Shown: positions 8,618 through 16,959 of the stretch, piece after piece
Layout: every line of letters starts with the position of its first letter
Position numbering within the stretch: the stretch's first letter is position 1
Assembly: GCF_003688995.1 (NCBI RefSeq)
Contig: NZ_PENI01000048.1
Coordinates: forward strand, 1 to 59,105
From: Streptomyces shenzhenensis
GTDB taxonomy: Bacteria; Actinomycetota; Actinomycetes; Streptomycetales; Streptomycetaceae
Length of the DNA stretch: 59,105 nucleotides
Direction: 5' to 3'
Translations under genes and position numbers: made by a program
Notes under the pieces: model-generated
What the model saw: only the letters and a program-made list of their open reading frames with translations
What the model was told of the DNA's origin: nothing
Database searches by the model: none

Positions 8618-9073
8618 ATGACCAAAGCGATAAAACTGCTGACCGCCCTGCCGCAACCACAGCGCGAGCGCCTCATGGAACTGGCGCGGGAGGTGTCCTT
8701 CGCCGAGGACACCAGGATCTTCGAGGCCGGCGGCACGGCCGACCGGTTCTGGGTGATCCGGTCGGGCGCGGTCAACCTCGACCAGCAGGTGACCTCCCAT
8801 CAGCGGGTGACGGTGGCGAGCCTCGGCGCGGGCGACCTGCTCGGCTGGTCATGGCTCTTCCCGCCGTACACCTGGGACTTCGGTGCCGTGGCGTTCAGCT
8901 TCGTACGGGCCTACGAGTACGACGCGTCCGCGGTGCTCGCGCTGAGCGTGGAGGACCCGCTGCTCGGGCTGTCGCTGGTGCGGACCGTCGCCGAGATCCT
9001 CGCCCACCGCCTGGAGCTGACGCGGGGCAAGCTCATGGAGCAGTACACGGTCCACCGGCGCAGCACGCTGTAG
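8618..9073 (+). CDS. Stand-alone cyclic nucleotide-binding (CNB) domain protein
   Basis: A 151-residue protein made of one Crp-type beta-barrel domain: residues about 15-110 carry F-EAGGTADRFWVIRSGAVNLD and ASLGAGDLLGWSWLF, the usual strand-turn pattern. The phosphate-binding cassette that contacts cAMP is degenerate (GWSWLFPPYTWD in place of GE-ALL-RAA), so ligand binding is doubtful. No helix-turn-helix follows; the tail is a helix. ATG 8618 has GAGGAG at 8603-8608. The roughly 200 bases upstream (8417-8617) contain no other gene. A CNB domain also begins the histidine kinase at 27197, so the two may report to related signals; that is inference from domain type only. Confidence 0.75.
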   Translation: MTKAIKLLTALPQPQRERLMELAREVSFAEDTRIFEAGGTADRFWVIRSGAVNLDQQVTSHQRVTVASLGAGDLLGWSWLFPPYTWDFGAVAFSFVRAYEYDASAVLALSVEDPLLGLSLVRTVAEILAHRLELTRGKLMEQYTVHRRSTL

Positions 9074-9077
9074 CGGC

Positions 9078-10385
9078 TCAGATGCGGTAGCGGCGCAGCG
9101 CGGGCACCGCTGCGGCCAGCCCCAGCATCACGGCGACCACCAGCAGGCCGCCGCCCACGACGGCGGCGCGCGGGCCGAAGGCGGCGCCCGCCGTGCCGTG
9201 CAGCACGTCGGCCAGGCGCGGGCCGCCCGCGACGACGACCGTGAAGACGCCCTGCATGCGGCCGCGCATCTCGTCGGTGGCGGCGGACAGCAGGATCGCC
9301 CCGCGGAAGACCATGGAGATCATGTCGGCGACGCCCGCGGCGGCGAGGAACGCGAGCGCGACCCAGAGGTTGCGGCTCAGCCCGAAGCCCGCGACGGCGA
9401 TGCCCCAGCCGACCACCGCGCCGATGACCATCCAGCCGTGCCGGCGCGCCCGGGAGAACGTGCCGGAGAGCAGCCCGCCGATCACCGCGCCGACGGGGAT
9501 CCCGGCGAACAGCACACCGAGCGCGAGCCCTTCGCCGTACGAGGCGTAGGTCTCCGCGGCCAGCTGCGGGAACAGGGCGCGGGGCATGCCGAACACCATG
9601 GCGACGATGTCGGCGAGGAAGGACAGCAGCAGCACCTTGTGCAGCGACATGTAGCGGAAGCCGGCCGCTATCTCCCGCAGGCCGGCCCGCCGGGCCGACG
9701 GCTTGCCGAGCGGCGGCAGCGCCGGGAGCCGGGCGACCGCCCACACGGTGACGCACAGCGCCACGGCGTCGAGGAGGTACAGCTCGGCCAGGCCGACGAC
9801 CGGGATCAGCGCGCCGGCCAGCAGCGGCCCCGCCACCAGGCCGGTCTGCATCACCGTCGAGCCGAGGGCGTTCGCGGCGGGCAGTTCCTCCGCCGGGACG
9901 AGCCGGGCGATGGAGGCGTTGCGCGCCGGGGCGTTGAGACCGAAGAACGCCTGCTGCACGGCGAGCAGGACCATCAGGACGACCACCGAGTCCGTCCCGG
10001 TGACGGCCTGCACCCAGAACAGCAGCGAGGTGACCGCGATGCCGATGTTGGTCACCAGCAGCAGCTTGCGGCGGTCCACGGTGTCCGCGACCGCGCCGCC
10101 CCACAGCGCGAACACCACCATGGGCAGCAGCCCGGCGAGGCCGGCGTAGCCGACCCAGGCGGAGGAGTGCGTGATGTCGTAGATCTGCTTGGGCACGGCG
10201 ACGGCCGTGAGCTGGCTGCCGACCGCGGTGACGATCGTCGAGGACCACAGCCTGCGATAGGCGGGACGGCGCAGCGGGCGGGTGTCCATCGCCCAGCGGC
10301 GCCAGCCGCGTCTCGGTTCCGGTTCCGGCTCGGGGGTGTCGGACCGTGCGGCGCGGCTGCCGTCGGTGCTCTCGCTGGTGTCCAC
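9078..10385 (-). CDS. MFS transporter, EntS-like (MFS_3) exporter
   Basis: A 435-residue protein with about twelve hydrophobic segments and the major-facilitator loop motif GGAVADTVDRRKLLL between helices two and three (about residues 95-110). A charged N-terminal tail of about 45 residues, rich in Glu-Pro, precedes the first helix. The sequence type resembles the enterobactin-exporter branch of MFS proteins, which pump small molecules out of the cell; the substrate is not predictable. It starts with GTG at 10385 with AGGAAG just upstream; an internal ATG at residue 33 is a possible alternative. The gene converges on the CNB gene with a four-base gap, and follows the LysE gene on the same strand after about 90 bases. 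Confidence 0.82.
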   Translation of the reverse strand: MDTSESTDGSRAARSDTPEPEPEPRRGWRRWAMDTRPLRRPAYRRLWSSTIVTAVGSQLTAVAVPKQIYDITHSSAWVGYAGLAGLLPMVVFALWGGAVADTVDRRKLLLVTNIGIAVTSLLFWVQAVTGTDSVVVLMVLLAVQQAFFGLNAPARNASIARLVPAEELPAANALGSTVMQTGLVAGPLLAGALIPVVGLAELYLLDAVALCVTVWAVARLPALPPLGKPSARRAGLREIAAGFRYMSLHKVLLLSFLADIVAMVFGMPRALFPQLAAETYASYGEGLALGVLFAGIPVGAVIGGLLSGTFSRARRHGWMVIGAVVGWGIAVAGFGLSRNLWVALAFLAAAGVADMISMVFRGAILLSAATDEMRGRMQGVFTVVVAGGPRLADVLHGTAGAAFGPRAAVVGGGLLVVAVMLGLAAAVPALRRYRI

Positions 10386-10474
10386 GGGCTTCCTGGTTGC
10401 TCGTTACATCTTTCGATTCGGGCTTCACTATGGCAGCAGCGGCCGTGCCCGCCGAAACGGTGCGCTCGGTCGTC

Positions 10475-11110
10475 TCAGGATCCGGCGACGAGCAGCGCGC
10501 CGAGCGTGATCATGATCACCGCGACCAGGCCGTCCAGGACCCGCCAGGCCCGCGGTCCGGCGAGGACACGGCCGAGCAGCCGGGCGCCGAAGCCGAGCGC
10601 CGCGAACCAGCACAGGCTGGCCAGGGCCGCGCCGAGGCCGAACGTCCAGCGCAGCGGGCCGCGGTCGGCGGCGAGCGAGCCGAGCAGGAACACGGTGTCC
10701 AGGTAGACGTGCGGGTTGAGCCAGGTCAGCGCGAGACAGGTGAGCACCGCCCGCCGCCGGGAGCCCGCGGCCTCGCCCTCCGTGCGCAGCCCGGTGGCGG
10801 CGGGCCGGACGACGCGGCGGGCGGCGAGGGCGCCGTAGCAGAGCAGGAAGGCGCCGCCGGTCAGCCCGACCGCCGTGAGCGCCCCGGGCCAGGCGACCAC
10901 GAGCGCGCCCACGCCGCCGACGCCCAGCGCGATGAGCACCAGGTCGGAGAGGGCGCAGATACCGACGACCGCGAGGACCGCGTCGCGGCGGACGCCCTGG
11001 CGCAGGACGAACGCGTTCTGGGCTCCGATGGCGACGATGAGCGAGAGGCCGGTGCCGAATCCGGCGGCAGCGGCGGTCAGGGCGGCGGGCATGCCGATGA
11101 CGCTAACCAT
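10475..11110 (-). CDS. lysE: LysE/ArgO family basic amino acid exporter
   Basis: A 211-residue membrane protein with about six helices. The N-terminus carries the family signature GFGTGLSLIVAIGAQNAFVLRQG (positions about 17-39) and, further on, the conserved ALTWLNPHVYLDT. LysE/ArgO proteins export L-lysine and L-arginine when the internal pool is high. The divergent gene at 11194 encodes the matching LysG/ArgP-type LysR regulator, the standard genetic arrangement, which strengthens the call. ATG 11110 has GGGTGA four bases upstream; an in-frame ATG at 11092 is also possible. Lysine versus arginine preference cannot be decided from sequence. Confidence 0.88.
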   Translation of the reverse strand: MVSVIGMPAALTAAAAGFGTGLSLIVAIGAQNAFVLRQGVRRDAVLAVVGICALSDLVLIALGVGGVGALVVAWPGALTAVGLTGGAFLLCYGALAARRVVRPAATGLRTEGEAAGSRRRAVLTCLALTWLNPHVYLDTVFLLGSLAADRGPLRWTFGLGAALASLCWFAALGFGARLLGRVLAGPRAWRVLDGLVAVIMITLGALLVAGS

Positions 11111-11129
11111 GCGATCACCCGGCGTACAG

Positions 11130-11153
11130 CTAAAGGTTTTTACGTACCATTAG
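11130..11153. promoter_or_regulatory. Dyad operator between lysE and its LysR-type regulator (CTAAAGGT-N8-ACCATTAG)
   Basis: Eight-base arms CTAAAGGT (11130-11137) and ACCATTAG (11146-11153) are inverted with one mismatched pair and an eight-base AT-rich centre, inside the only AT-rich patch of the 83-bp divergent intergenic region. Position and form (interrupted dyad containing T and A at the proper distance) are what is expected of the shared binding site of a LysG/ArgP regulator, which activates lysE with lysine or arginine and represses itself. Confidence 0.6.
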
Positions 11154-11193
11154 CGGATCTGCAGGCCGCCCGAGGAGGAGGTGAGAGGCCGCG

Positions 11194-12093
11194 ATGGTGC
11201 CGGAGCTGCCCCTCGACCAGGTGCGGACGCTGCTCGCGGTGGTGGACGAGGGCACGTTCGACGCGGCGGCCGCCGCCCTGCGGGTGACGCCCTCGGCCGT
11301 CAGCCAGCGGGTGAAGGCGCTGGAGCAGCGCACGGGCCGGGTGCTGCTGCAGCGCACCAAGCCGGTGCGGCCGACGGAGTCCGGCGCGGTGCTGGTGCGG
11401 TACGCCCGGCAGCTGGCCCGGCTGGACCGGGACGCGCGGGGCGAGCTGGGGCTCAGCGGCGCCGGGGAGCCCACGCGGGTGTCGGTGGCGGTCAACGCGG
11501 ACTCGCTCGCGACCTGGTTCCTGCCGGCGCTGCGACGGGTGCCGCAGGAGCCCTGGCTCAGTTTCGAGCTGCGGCGCGAGGACGAGGACCACACGGCGGC
11601 GCTGCTGCGGGAGGGGCTGGTGATGGCGGCGGTGACCTCGTCGCCCGATCCGGTGCCGGGCTGCTCGGTGCGTCCCCTGGGGCGGATGCGCTACCTCCCG
11701 GTGGCGGCGCCGGAGTTCGCCGCGGAGCGGCTGGCCGGGCCGCTGTCGGACGCGCTGGCCGTGGCGCCGGTGGTGGTCTTCGACCGGCGGGACGACTTCC
11801 AGGACGACTTCGTCCGCACACTGGGCGGCGGCTCCGGTGCCGCGAGCGCGCACCGGCACTACGTGCCCACCTCCGAGGGGTTCGCCGAGGCGGTGGCCGC
11901 GGGACTCGGCTGGGGCATGGTGCCCGAGTCCCAGGCCGGTCCGCTGCTGCGCACCGGCCGCCTCGTCCGGCTCGCCCCCGGCCGCTGGGCCGACACCCCG
12001 CTGTACTGGCAGCAGTGGAGACTCGACTCCCCCGCGCTGGCGACGGTGGCCGAGGCCGTGACGGCGACGGCCCTGGAGAGTCTGCGGCGCTGA
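11194..12093 (+). CDS. lysG: LysR family regulator, LysG/ArgP (IciA) type
   Basis: A 299-residue LysR protein. Its N-terminal winged helix-turn-helix is LDQVRTLLAVVDEGTFDAAAAALRVTPSAVSQRVKALEQ (residues about 7-46), which matches the LysG/ArgP/IciA branch, and is followed by the two-lobed effector domain (about 90-290). It is divergent from the lysE exporter, separated by a dyad at 11130-11153. A strong ribosome site AGGAGGAGG lies at 11174-11182. Expected role: sense cytoplasmic lysine or arginine and switch on export. It converges with the TetR gene at 12169 with a 75-base gap. Confidence 0.88.
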   Translation: MVPELPLDQVRTLLAVVDEGTFDAAAAALRVTPSAVSQRVKALEQRTGRVLLQRTKPVRPTESGAVLVRYARQLARLDRDARGELGLSGAGEPTRVSVAVNADSLATWFLPALRRVPQEPWLSFELRREDEDHTAALLREGLVMAAVTSSPDPVPGCSVRPLGRMRYLPVAAPEFAAERLAGPLSDALAVAPVVVFDRRDDFQDDFVRTLGGGSGAASAHRHYVPTSEGFAEAVAAGLGWGMVPESQAGPLLRTGRLVRLAPGRWADTPLYWQQWRLDSPALATVAEAVTATALESLRR

Positions 12094-12168
12094 ACGCTCC
12101 GCGGGCAGGGCCGTGCCGCGCCGTCGGTCGGCTGCGGCGGCATCGTGGCCGGTCGGGCCCTCACGTGC

Positions 12169-12882
12169 TCAGCCCGCTTCGGGGCCGGCGCTCAGCTGGT
12201 GGGCCGCGCTGTCCAGGAGCAGGTCGAGGGCCGCCGGATAGGCGCTGGTGAGCATGCGGGTGGCCAGCAGGGGAGCCGCCTCGGCGATACGGGGGTGGGT
12301 GGCGGCGGGCAGCCGGGCGTAGGTCGAGCTCCACTTGGCCTCGTCGGCGCGCAGGGAGTCGCTCGGCAGGGCCAGCGACGCGGCGTCCAGGGCGGCGAAG
12401 GCCAGGGTCTGGTCGATGAAGGCCTGGTAGACGCGCACGGTGTCGGCGAGCGGGAAGCCGGCGGTGCGCAGGATGTCCAGGACGGCCTCGTCGGCGGCCA
12501 GTTCGTGCGCGCGGCCGGTGACCCGGTTCGCGGTCAGCAGGGCCGCCTGCGGGTGGGCCACGTACGCGGCGTGGATGCGCAGGCCGAGGGCCCGCAGGTC
12601 CGCCCGCCACTGACCGGTCCGCCGCCAGCCTCGCAGCGCACGCCCGATGAGCGCGTCACCGATGGCCAGGGTGAGATCGTCCATGCCCCGGAAGTAGCGG
12701 TACAGGGTGCTGGGGTCGCAGTCCAGGGCCAGGCCCAGGCGCCGCGCGGTCAGGCCGGCGCTGCCGTGCTCGCGCAGCATGCGCAGCGCGGTGTCGACGA
12801 TCAGCCGCTCGGACAGCACGGTGCCGCTCCTGGTGGGGCGGCGGCGCCGCCGCTTCTCCTCGGGCACGACCGGCTTCGGCAC
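12169..12882 (-). CDS. TetR/AcrR family transcriptional regulator
   Basis: A 237-residue repressor-type protein. After a basic Arg-rich leader (KRRRRRPTRSGTVLSE) the DNA-binding domain runs from about residue 25 to 70 with LTARRLGLALDCDPSTLYRYF as the helix-turn-helix core; the remainder is the all-helical ligand/dimer domain. GTG 12882 has GGAGGGAGG seven bases upstream. The gene is divergent from the saccharopine-dehydrogenase-like gene at 13029, so that gene is the most likely target (inference). The ligand is unknown. Confidence 0.85.
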   Translation of the reverse strand: MPKPVVPEEKRRRRRPTRSGTVLSERLIVDTALRMLREHGSAGLTARRLGLALDCDPSTLYRYFRGMDDLTLAIGDALIGRALRGWRRTGQWRADLRALGLRIHAAYVAHPQAALLTANRVTGRAHELAADEAVLDILRTAGFPLADTVRVYQAFIDQTLAFAALDAASLALPSDSLRADEAKWSSTYARLPAATHPRIAEAAPLLATRMLTSAYPAALDLLLDSAAHQLSAGPEAG

Positions 12883-12930
12883 GGCCCGCCTCCCTCCGGG
12901 AAGCCGGGGTGCGCCCCGGCGCTCTTATGC

Positions 12931-12968
12931 CAACGCCATTGACCTTACGCGGGCCTCCGGCGTTGTAT
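12931..12968 (+). promoter_or_regulatory. Candidate promoter with flanking dyad, upstream of saccharopine dehydrogenase-like gene
   Basis: TTGACC (12939-12944) and TTGTAT (12963-12968) are 18 bases apart and read toward the gene at 13029. Inverted arms CAACGCC (12931-12937) and GGCGTTG (12959-12965) enclose the -35 box and overlap the -10 box. A regulator bound across these arms would block the promoter; the divergent TetR protein is the obvious candidate. The 21-base gap between arms is long for a TetR site, so this is only a suggestion. Confidence 0.35.
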
Positions 12969-13028
12969 TCCGGCCGGGCGCGTCCGCCCGTCCCGACCCC
13001 GGATTCCGTTCGACAGGGAGTTTTCGCC

Positions 13029-14249
13029 ATGCGTGTACTGCTCGTGGGAGCGGGCGGTGTCGGCACCGCCGTCACCCGGATCGCCGCCCGGCGTGCGTTC
13101 TTCGACCTGATGGTGGTCGCCGACCACGACCTCGCCCGGGCCGAGGCCGCCGTCGCGGCCCTGGGCCAGGACGGGTCCCGGTTCCGCGCCGAGCGCGTCG
13201 ACGCCGCCGACGAGTCGGCGGTGGCCGGCCTGTTGGCGCGGCACGGCTGCGACGTCCTGTTCAACGCCACCGATCCGCGCTTCGTCATGCCCCTGTTCCG
13301 GGCGGCACGGGCGGCCGGCGTCACCTACCTCGACATGGCGATGTCCCTGTCGCGCCCGGATCCCGAGCGGCCGTACGAGGTGTGCGGGGTCAAGCTGGGC
13401 GACGAGCAGTTCGCGCACACCGCCGACTGGGCGGAGGCGGGCGCGCTCGCGCTCGTCGGCATGGGCGTGGAGCCCGGTCTGTCGGACGTGTTCGCCCGGT
13501 ACGCGGCCGACGAACTCTTCGACGAGATCGAGGAGATCGGCGTCCGCGACGGTGCGAACCTCACCGTCGACGGCTATGACTTCGCGCCGTCGTTCAGCAT
13601 CTGGACCACCATCGAGGAGTGTCTGAACCCGCCGGTCGTCCACGAGGCGGAACGCGGCTGGTTCACCACGGAGCCGTTCAGCGAGCCCGAGGTCTTCGAC
13701 TTCCCCGCCGGCATCGGGCCGGTGGAGTGCGTGAACGTGGAGCACGAGGAGGTGCTGCTCGTGCCGCGCTGGGTGACGGCCGGGCGTGTGACGTTCAAGT
13801 ACGGTCTGGGCCGGGAGTTCATCGAGACGCTGCGGACGCTGCATCTGCTGGGCCTGGACCGCACCGAACCGGTGACCGTGCCGGGCGCGGACGGCCCGGT
13901 CGCGGTGTCGCCCCGGGACGTCGTCGCCGCCTGCCTGCCCGACCCGGCGACGCTGGGCGGGCGCATGCACGGCAAGACCTGCGCGGGCACCTGGGTGCGC
14001 GGCACGAAGGACGGCGCCGCGCGCGAGGTGTATCTGTACCACGTCGTCGACAACGAGTGGTCCATGGCGGAGTACGGGTGCCAGGCCGTGGTGTGGCAGA
14101 CGGCGGTCAACCCCGTGGTCGCGCTCGAACTCCTCGCCACGGGTGCCTGGTCGGGGTCGGGCGTCCTCGGCCCGGAGGCGTTCCCGCCCCGCCCGTTCCT
14201 CGACCTCCTGACGGCGTACGGCTCGCCGTGGGGCATCCGCGAACAGTGA
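13029..14249 (+). CDS. Saccharopine dehydrogenase family protein
   Basis: A 406-residue NAD(P)-dependent oxidoreductase. The N-terminal Rossmann motif is VLLVGAGGVGTAV (residues 3-15), with the second-strand acidic end ADHD, followed by the catalytic-domain pattern NATDPRFVMPLFRAARAAGVTYLDMAMS typical of Lys9/saccharopine dehydrogenases; residues about 130-370 form the substrate domain. Family members act on saccharopine, carboxynorspermidine or related aminoadipate-type compounds. A lysine exporter gene pair lies nearby, so a basic amino acid or polyamine substrate is plausible but unproven. AGGGAG (13015-13020) supports the ATG at 13029. It converges with the histidine kinase gene, 84 bases apart. 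Confidence 0.82.
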   Translation: MRVLLVGAGGVGTAVTRIAARRAFFDLMVVADHDLARAEAAVAALGQDGSRFRAERVDAADESAVAGLLARHGCDVLFNATDPRFVMPLFRAARAAGVTYLDMAMSLSRPDPERPYEVCGVKLGDEQFAHTADWAEAGALALVGMGVEPGLSDVFARYAADELFDEIEEIGVRDGANLTVDGYDFAPSFSIWTTIEECLNPPVVHEAERGWFTTEPFSEPEVFDFPAGIGPVECVNVEHEEVLLVPRWVTAGRVTFKYGLGREFIETLRTLHLLGLDRTEPVTVPGADGPVAVSPRDVVAACLPDPATLGGRMHGKTCAGTWVRGTKDGAAREVYLYHVVDNEWSMAEYGCQAVVWQTAVNPVVALELLATGAWSGSGVLGPEAFPPRPFLDLLTAYGSPWGIREQ

Positions 14250-14333
14250 CCGCCGCCCGGTCCCGCCGGTGCGCCCCCGGGCGTCCTGCGCAACGGGCGC
14301 GCACGCATGGGGAGTTCGGGGCGGCCGGCGGGG

Positions 14334-16157
14334 TCAGCCGTCGCGGGGCGGTGGGATGCCGGGCAGCCGCAGGGTGAGGACGGCGCCTTGGCCGGGCTCG
14401 CTCGCCGCGCCGGCCGTTCCGCCGTGGGCGGCGACCAGATGGCGGACGATGGGCAGGCCGAGGCCGCTGCCGCCGGTGCGCCGGCTGCGGGACTTCTCCG
14501 CGCGCCAGAACCGGTCGAAGACGTGCGGCAGATCGTCCGCGGCGATGCCGTGGCCGGTGTCGGCGACGGTGAACACGACCTCGTCGCCGTCCCGGCGCGC
14601 GGCCAGGGTCACGGTCCCGTCGGCGGGCGTGTGCCGCAGGGCGTTGGAGACCAGGTTGCCGAGTGCCTGGCGCATCCGCACCGGGTCGGCGTCCAGCCAC
14701 GGGTCGCCGCCGGACTCGGTGCGCAGGGTGACCCCGCCCGCGTCGGCCGCCACCCGGTGGGCCGCGGCGACCTGGTCGAGCAGATCGCCCGCGGCGACCG
14801 GCTCGCGGTGCAGGCGCAGGGTGCCCGCGTCGGCGGCGGCCAGGTCCTGGAGGTCGTCGATGACGCGCTGGAGCACCAGCGCCTCCTCGTGCAGGGAGTC
14901 GAGCAGCGCCGGATCGGGTTCGACGAGGCCGTCCCGGGTGACCTCCAGCCAGCCGCGGATGTTGGTGAGCGGACTGCGCAGTTCATGGGCGATGTCGCTG
15001 ACCATCGCCTTGCGCTGGGCTTCGAGGCGTTCCCGCCGCTCGGTCAGGTCGTTGAACGCCTCCGCCAGGATCCCCGTCTCGTCCCGCGTGGTCACCGGGA
15101 CCCGCACATGCCGTTCGGGCGGCTGCTGGGCGGCCGCGGTCAGCGCCCGCAGGGGCCGGACCAGCCGGGTGGCGACCACGGCGGTCACGGCGACCGTGAC
15201 GGCGAGCACGAGACCGGCCGCCCCGACGACCTTGGCCTTGTTCGCCGGGGACATGTCGAAGCGGGGGGTCGCCTGGTCGCCGAAGCCGAGGAACAGCTCG
15301 GCCACGGGCGCGACGTACGGGTCGAGCTGAGCGCGGCGGGCGCTGTCGACGCAGCTCTGCACCAGGCGCGTCCCCTTGTCGTCGGCCGCCCCGGCGTACT
15401 TCACGAGGAACCGGCCGGAGGCGCCGGCGCTGCCGGGGTCGAGCATCAGGTACAGCGGCAGGTCCGGGTCCATGCCCTTGCGCGCCAGGCAGGCGCTGGT
15501 CCGGCCGGTCAGCGCGGTCAGCGCCCTGCGTTCCGTGGCGGTGGGGGCGGCCGGCGGGTAGCCGCACCGGTCCTCGAAGTAGCCGGGCGCCGCCGTCCCG
15601 TCGGCGGCGGTGACGAACGGCCGCCCGGCCGGGGTCCGTTCGATCGTGGCCCGGATGCCGAACCCCTCGAAGCAGGCCCGCTGTTTCGCGGCGACCGCGT
15701 CCAGCCGCTCGCGCTCCCCGGCGGTGAGCCGGTACGGGCCGACCGCCCGCGGGTCCAGGCCGCTCAGCTGCGCCCCCGGCTCGGTGTAGGTGTCGGTGCG
15801 CAGCGGGTCGACGGAGGCGGCGGGCCGCGGCGGCAGCGGGGTGCCGCGGGGCGCGGAGTCGGCGAGCAGCACCCGGTCCGGGCTGGTCAGGGCGATGCGT
15901 CGGCCGGTCTTCGCGGCCAGGTCGCGGACGGTCTGCCGGACGCCCTTCCAGTCGGGGTGGCCGGCGGCGTACCCGCTGAGCCGGGCCAGGATGTCCATGT
16001 CGGCGGCGAGGTCCTGGCCCTGCTCCTCCCGCAGGGCGCTGGTGGTGGTGGTCACGGCAAGCCAGGCCGTCGCCGCGACCGAGCACACGGCGATCAGCAC
16101 CGAGGCGATCAGCAGCCGGACCAGCAGCCGTTTGCGCAGCGGTATCCGGCCCGTCAC
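14334..16157 (-). CDS. Sensor histidine kinase with cysteine-containing extracellular domain
   Basis: A 607-residue membrane kinase. Transmembrane helix one is about residues 11-33, helix two about 310-330, HAMP about 331-380. HisKA has the phospho-acceptor His391 in SDIAHELRSPLTN, and the ATPase domain has N-box LGNLVSNALRHTP, G1 DTGHGI and G2 GGSGLGLPIV. The 275-residue external sensor has four Cys (162, 198, 223, 269), enough for two disulfides, and resembles no ligand-binding domain I can name. The GTG start overlaps the response-regulator stop by four bases (GTGA), so the two are translationally coupled and form a cognate pair. Signal and regulon are unknown. Confidence 0.9.
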   Translation of the reverse strand: MTGRIPLRKRLLVRLLIASVLIAVCSVAATAWLAVTTTTSALREEQGQDLAADMDILARLSGYAAGHPDWKGVRQTVRDLAAKTGRRIALTSPDRVLLADSAPRGTPLPPRPAASVDPLRTDTYTEPGAQLSGLDPRAVGPYRLTAGERERLDAVAAKQRACFEGFGIRATIERTPAGRPFVTAADGTAAPGYFEDRCGYPPAAPTATERRALTALTGRTSACLARKGMDPDLPLYLMLDPGSAGASGRFLVKYAGAADDKGTRLVQSCVDSARRAQLDPYVAPVAELFLGFGDQATPRFDMSPANKAKVVGAAGLVLAVTVAVTAVVATRLVRPLRALTAAAQQPPERHVRVPVTTRDETGILAEAFNDLTERRERLEAQRKAMVSDIAHELRSPLTNIRGWLEVTRDGLVEPDPALLDSLHEEALVLQRVIDDLQDLAAADAGTLRLHREPVAAGDLLDQVAAAHRVAADAGGVTLRTESGGDPWLDADPVRMRQALGNLVSNALRHTPADGTVTLAARRDGDEVVFTVADTGHGIAADDLPHVFDRFWRAEKSRSRRTGGSGLGLPIVRHLVAAHGGTAGAASEPGQGAVLTLRLPGIPPPRDG

Positions 16158-16861
16158 GGCCGGCCGCCGCTGAGCTTGTAGCCGACCCCGAACACGGTGA
16201 GCAGCCGCACCGGCCGGCGCGGGTCGGCCTCGATCTTCCGGCGCAGGTTCATGATGTGCACGTCGACGGCCCGTTCCGTGGAGGCCCGGTCGAAGCCGCG
16301 GGTGGCCTGCAGCAACTGCCGCCGGGAGAAGACCCGTTCCGGCTCGGCGGCCATGGCAAGCAGGATCTGGAACTCGGCCGGGGTGCACTCCACCGGCACG
16401 CCGTCGCAGCGCACCTCGTGGCGCACCGGGTCGACGCTGATGCCCGCGGCGCGGGCGACGGGGTCCTCGCGCACGCCGACGCCCCGCCCGCTGCGCCGCA
16501 GCACGGTCCGGATGCGGGCCATCAGCTCGCGCGGGCTGTAGGGCTTGGTGAGATAGTCGTCGGCGCCCAGTTCCAGGCCGAGCAGGAGGTCGTCCTCGGC
16601 GGAGCGGGCGGTGAGCATGAGCACGGGGATGTCGGCGGTGTCCTGTGCGCCGCCGCGCAGCACCCGGCAGACCCCGAAGCCGTCGACCACCGGGAGCATC
16701 AGGTCCAGGACCACCAGGTCGGGTCCGAGCCGGCGGGCCGCGTCCAGGGCGGCGGCGCCGTCGTGGACCACGGTGGCGGTGTGACCCTCCGCCAGCAGGG
16801 AGCGGCGGATGAGTTCGGCCTGCATCTCGTCGTCCTCGGCAACCAGCACATGTGCGCACAC
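16154..16861 (-). CDS. OmpR/PhoB-type response regulator
   Basis: A 235-residue regulator with an N-terminal receiver domain (acidic pair EDD at 9-11, phospho-Asp53 in VLDLMLP, Thr84, Lys106 in TKPYS) and a C-terminal winged helix (about 140-230) with RAVDVHIMNLRRKIEADP and LLTVFGVGYKL. It is the cognate partner of the overlapping kinase. The GTG at 16861 lies seven bases after TAGGAT, with no ribosome site, so the mRNA is probably leaderless. Receiver phosphorylation should promote dimer binding to direct repeats, which I could not identify. Confidence 0.92.
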   Translation of the reverse strand: MCAHVLVAEDDEMQAELIRRSLLAEGHTATVVHDGAAALDAARRLGPDLVVLDLMLPVVDGFGVCRVLRGGAQDTADIPVLMLTARSAEDDLLLGLELGADDYLTKPYSPRELMARIRTVLRRSGRGVGVREDPVARAAGISVDPVRHEVRCDGVPVECTPAEFQILLAMAAEPERVFSRRQLLQATRGFDRASTERAVDVHIMNLRRKIEADPRRPVRLLTVFGVGYKLSGGRP

Positions 16862-16868
16862 GCGGCGG

Positions 16869-16898
16869 ATCCTAGGCCCTGTCTCGGCGTCGGGTCAT
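16869..16898 (-). promoter_or_regulatory. Promoter of the two-component operon (leaderless)
   Basis: On the minus strand ATGACC (16893-16898) and TAGGAT (16869-16874) are 18 bases apart, a good match to the Streptomyces vegetative consensus TTGAC-N17/18-TAGRAT. The GTG start of the response regulator begins seven bases beyond the -10 box, which places transcription start at or next to the first codon. Confidence 0.6.
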
Positions 16899-16959
16899 GT
16901 GCCGATCTTCGCCGACACCTGTGAGGAACTCGTCAGGTTCCCGAAGGCCGACGAGCCCA

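Noticed and set aside
5897..8800. A 967-residue antisense frame over the FUSC gene
   Set aside because: Same low-complexity Arg/Gln/His composition; no motif and no start signal.
16869..16883. CCTAGGCCCTGTC resembling the end of the repeat element at 50.4 kb
   Set aside because: Similarity stops after 13 bases (TCGGCG instead of GTCAAA) and the same bases form a good -10 box of the two-component operon.
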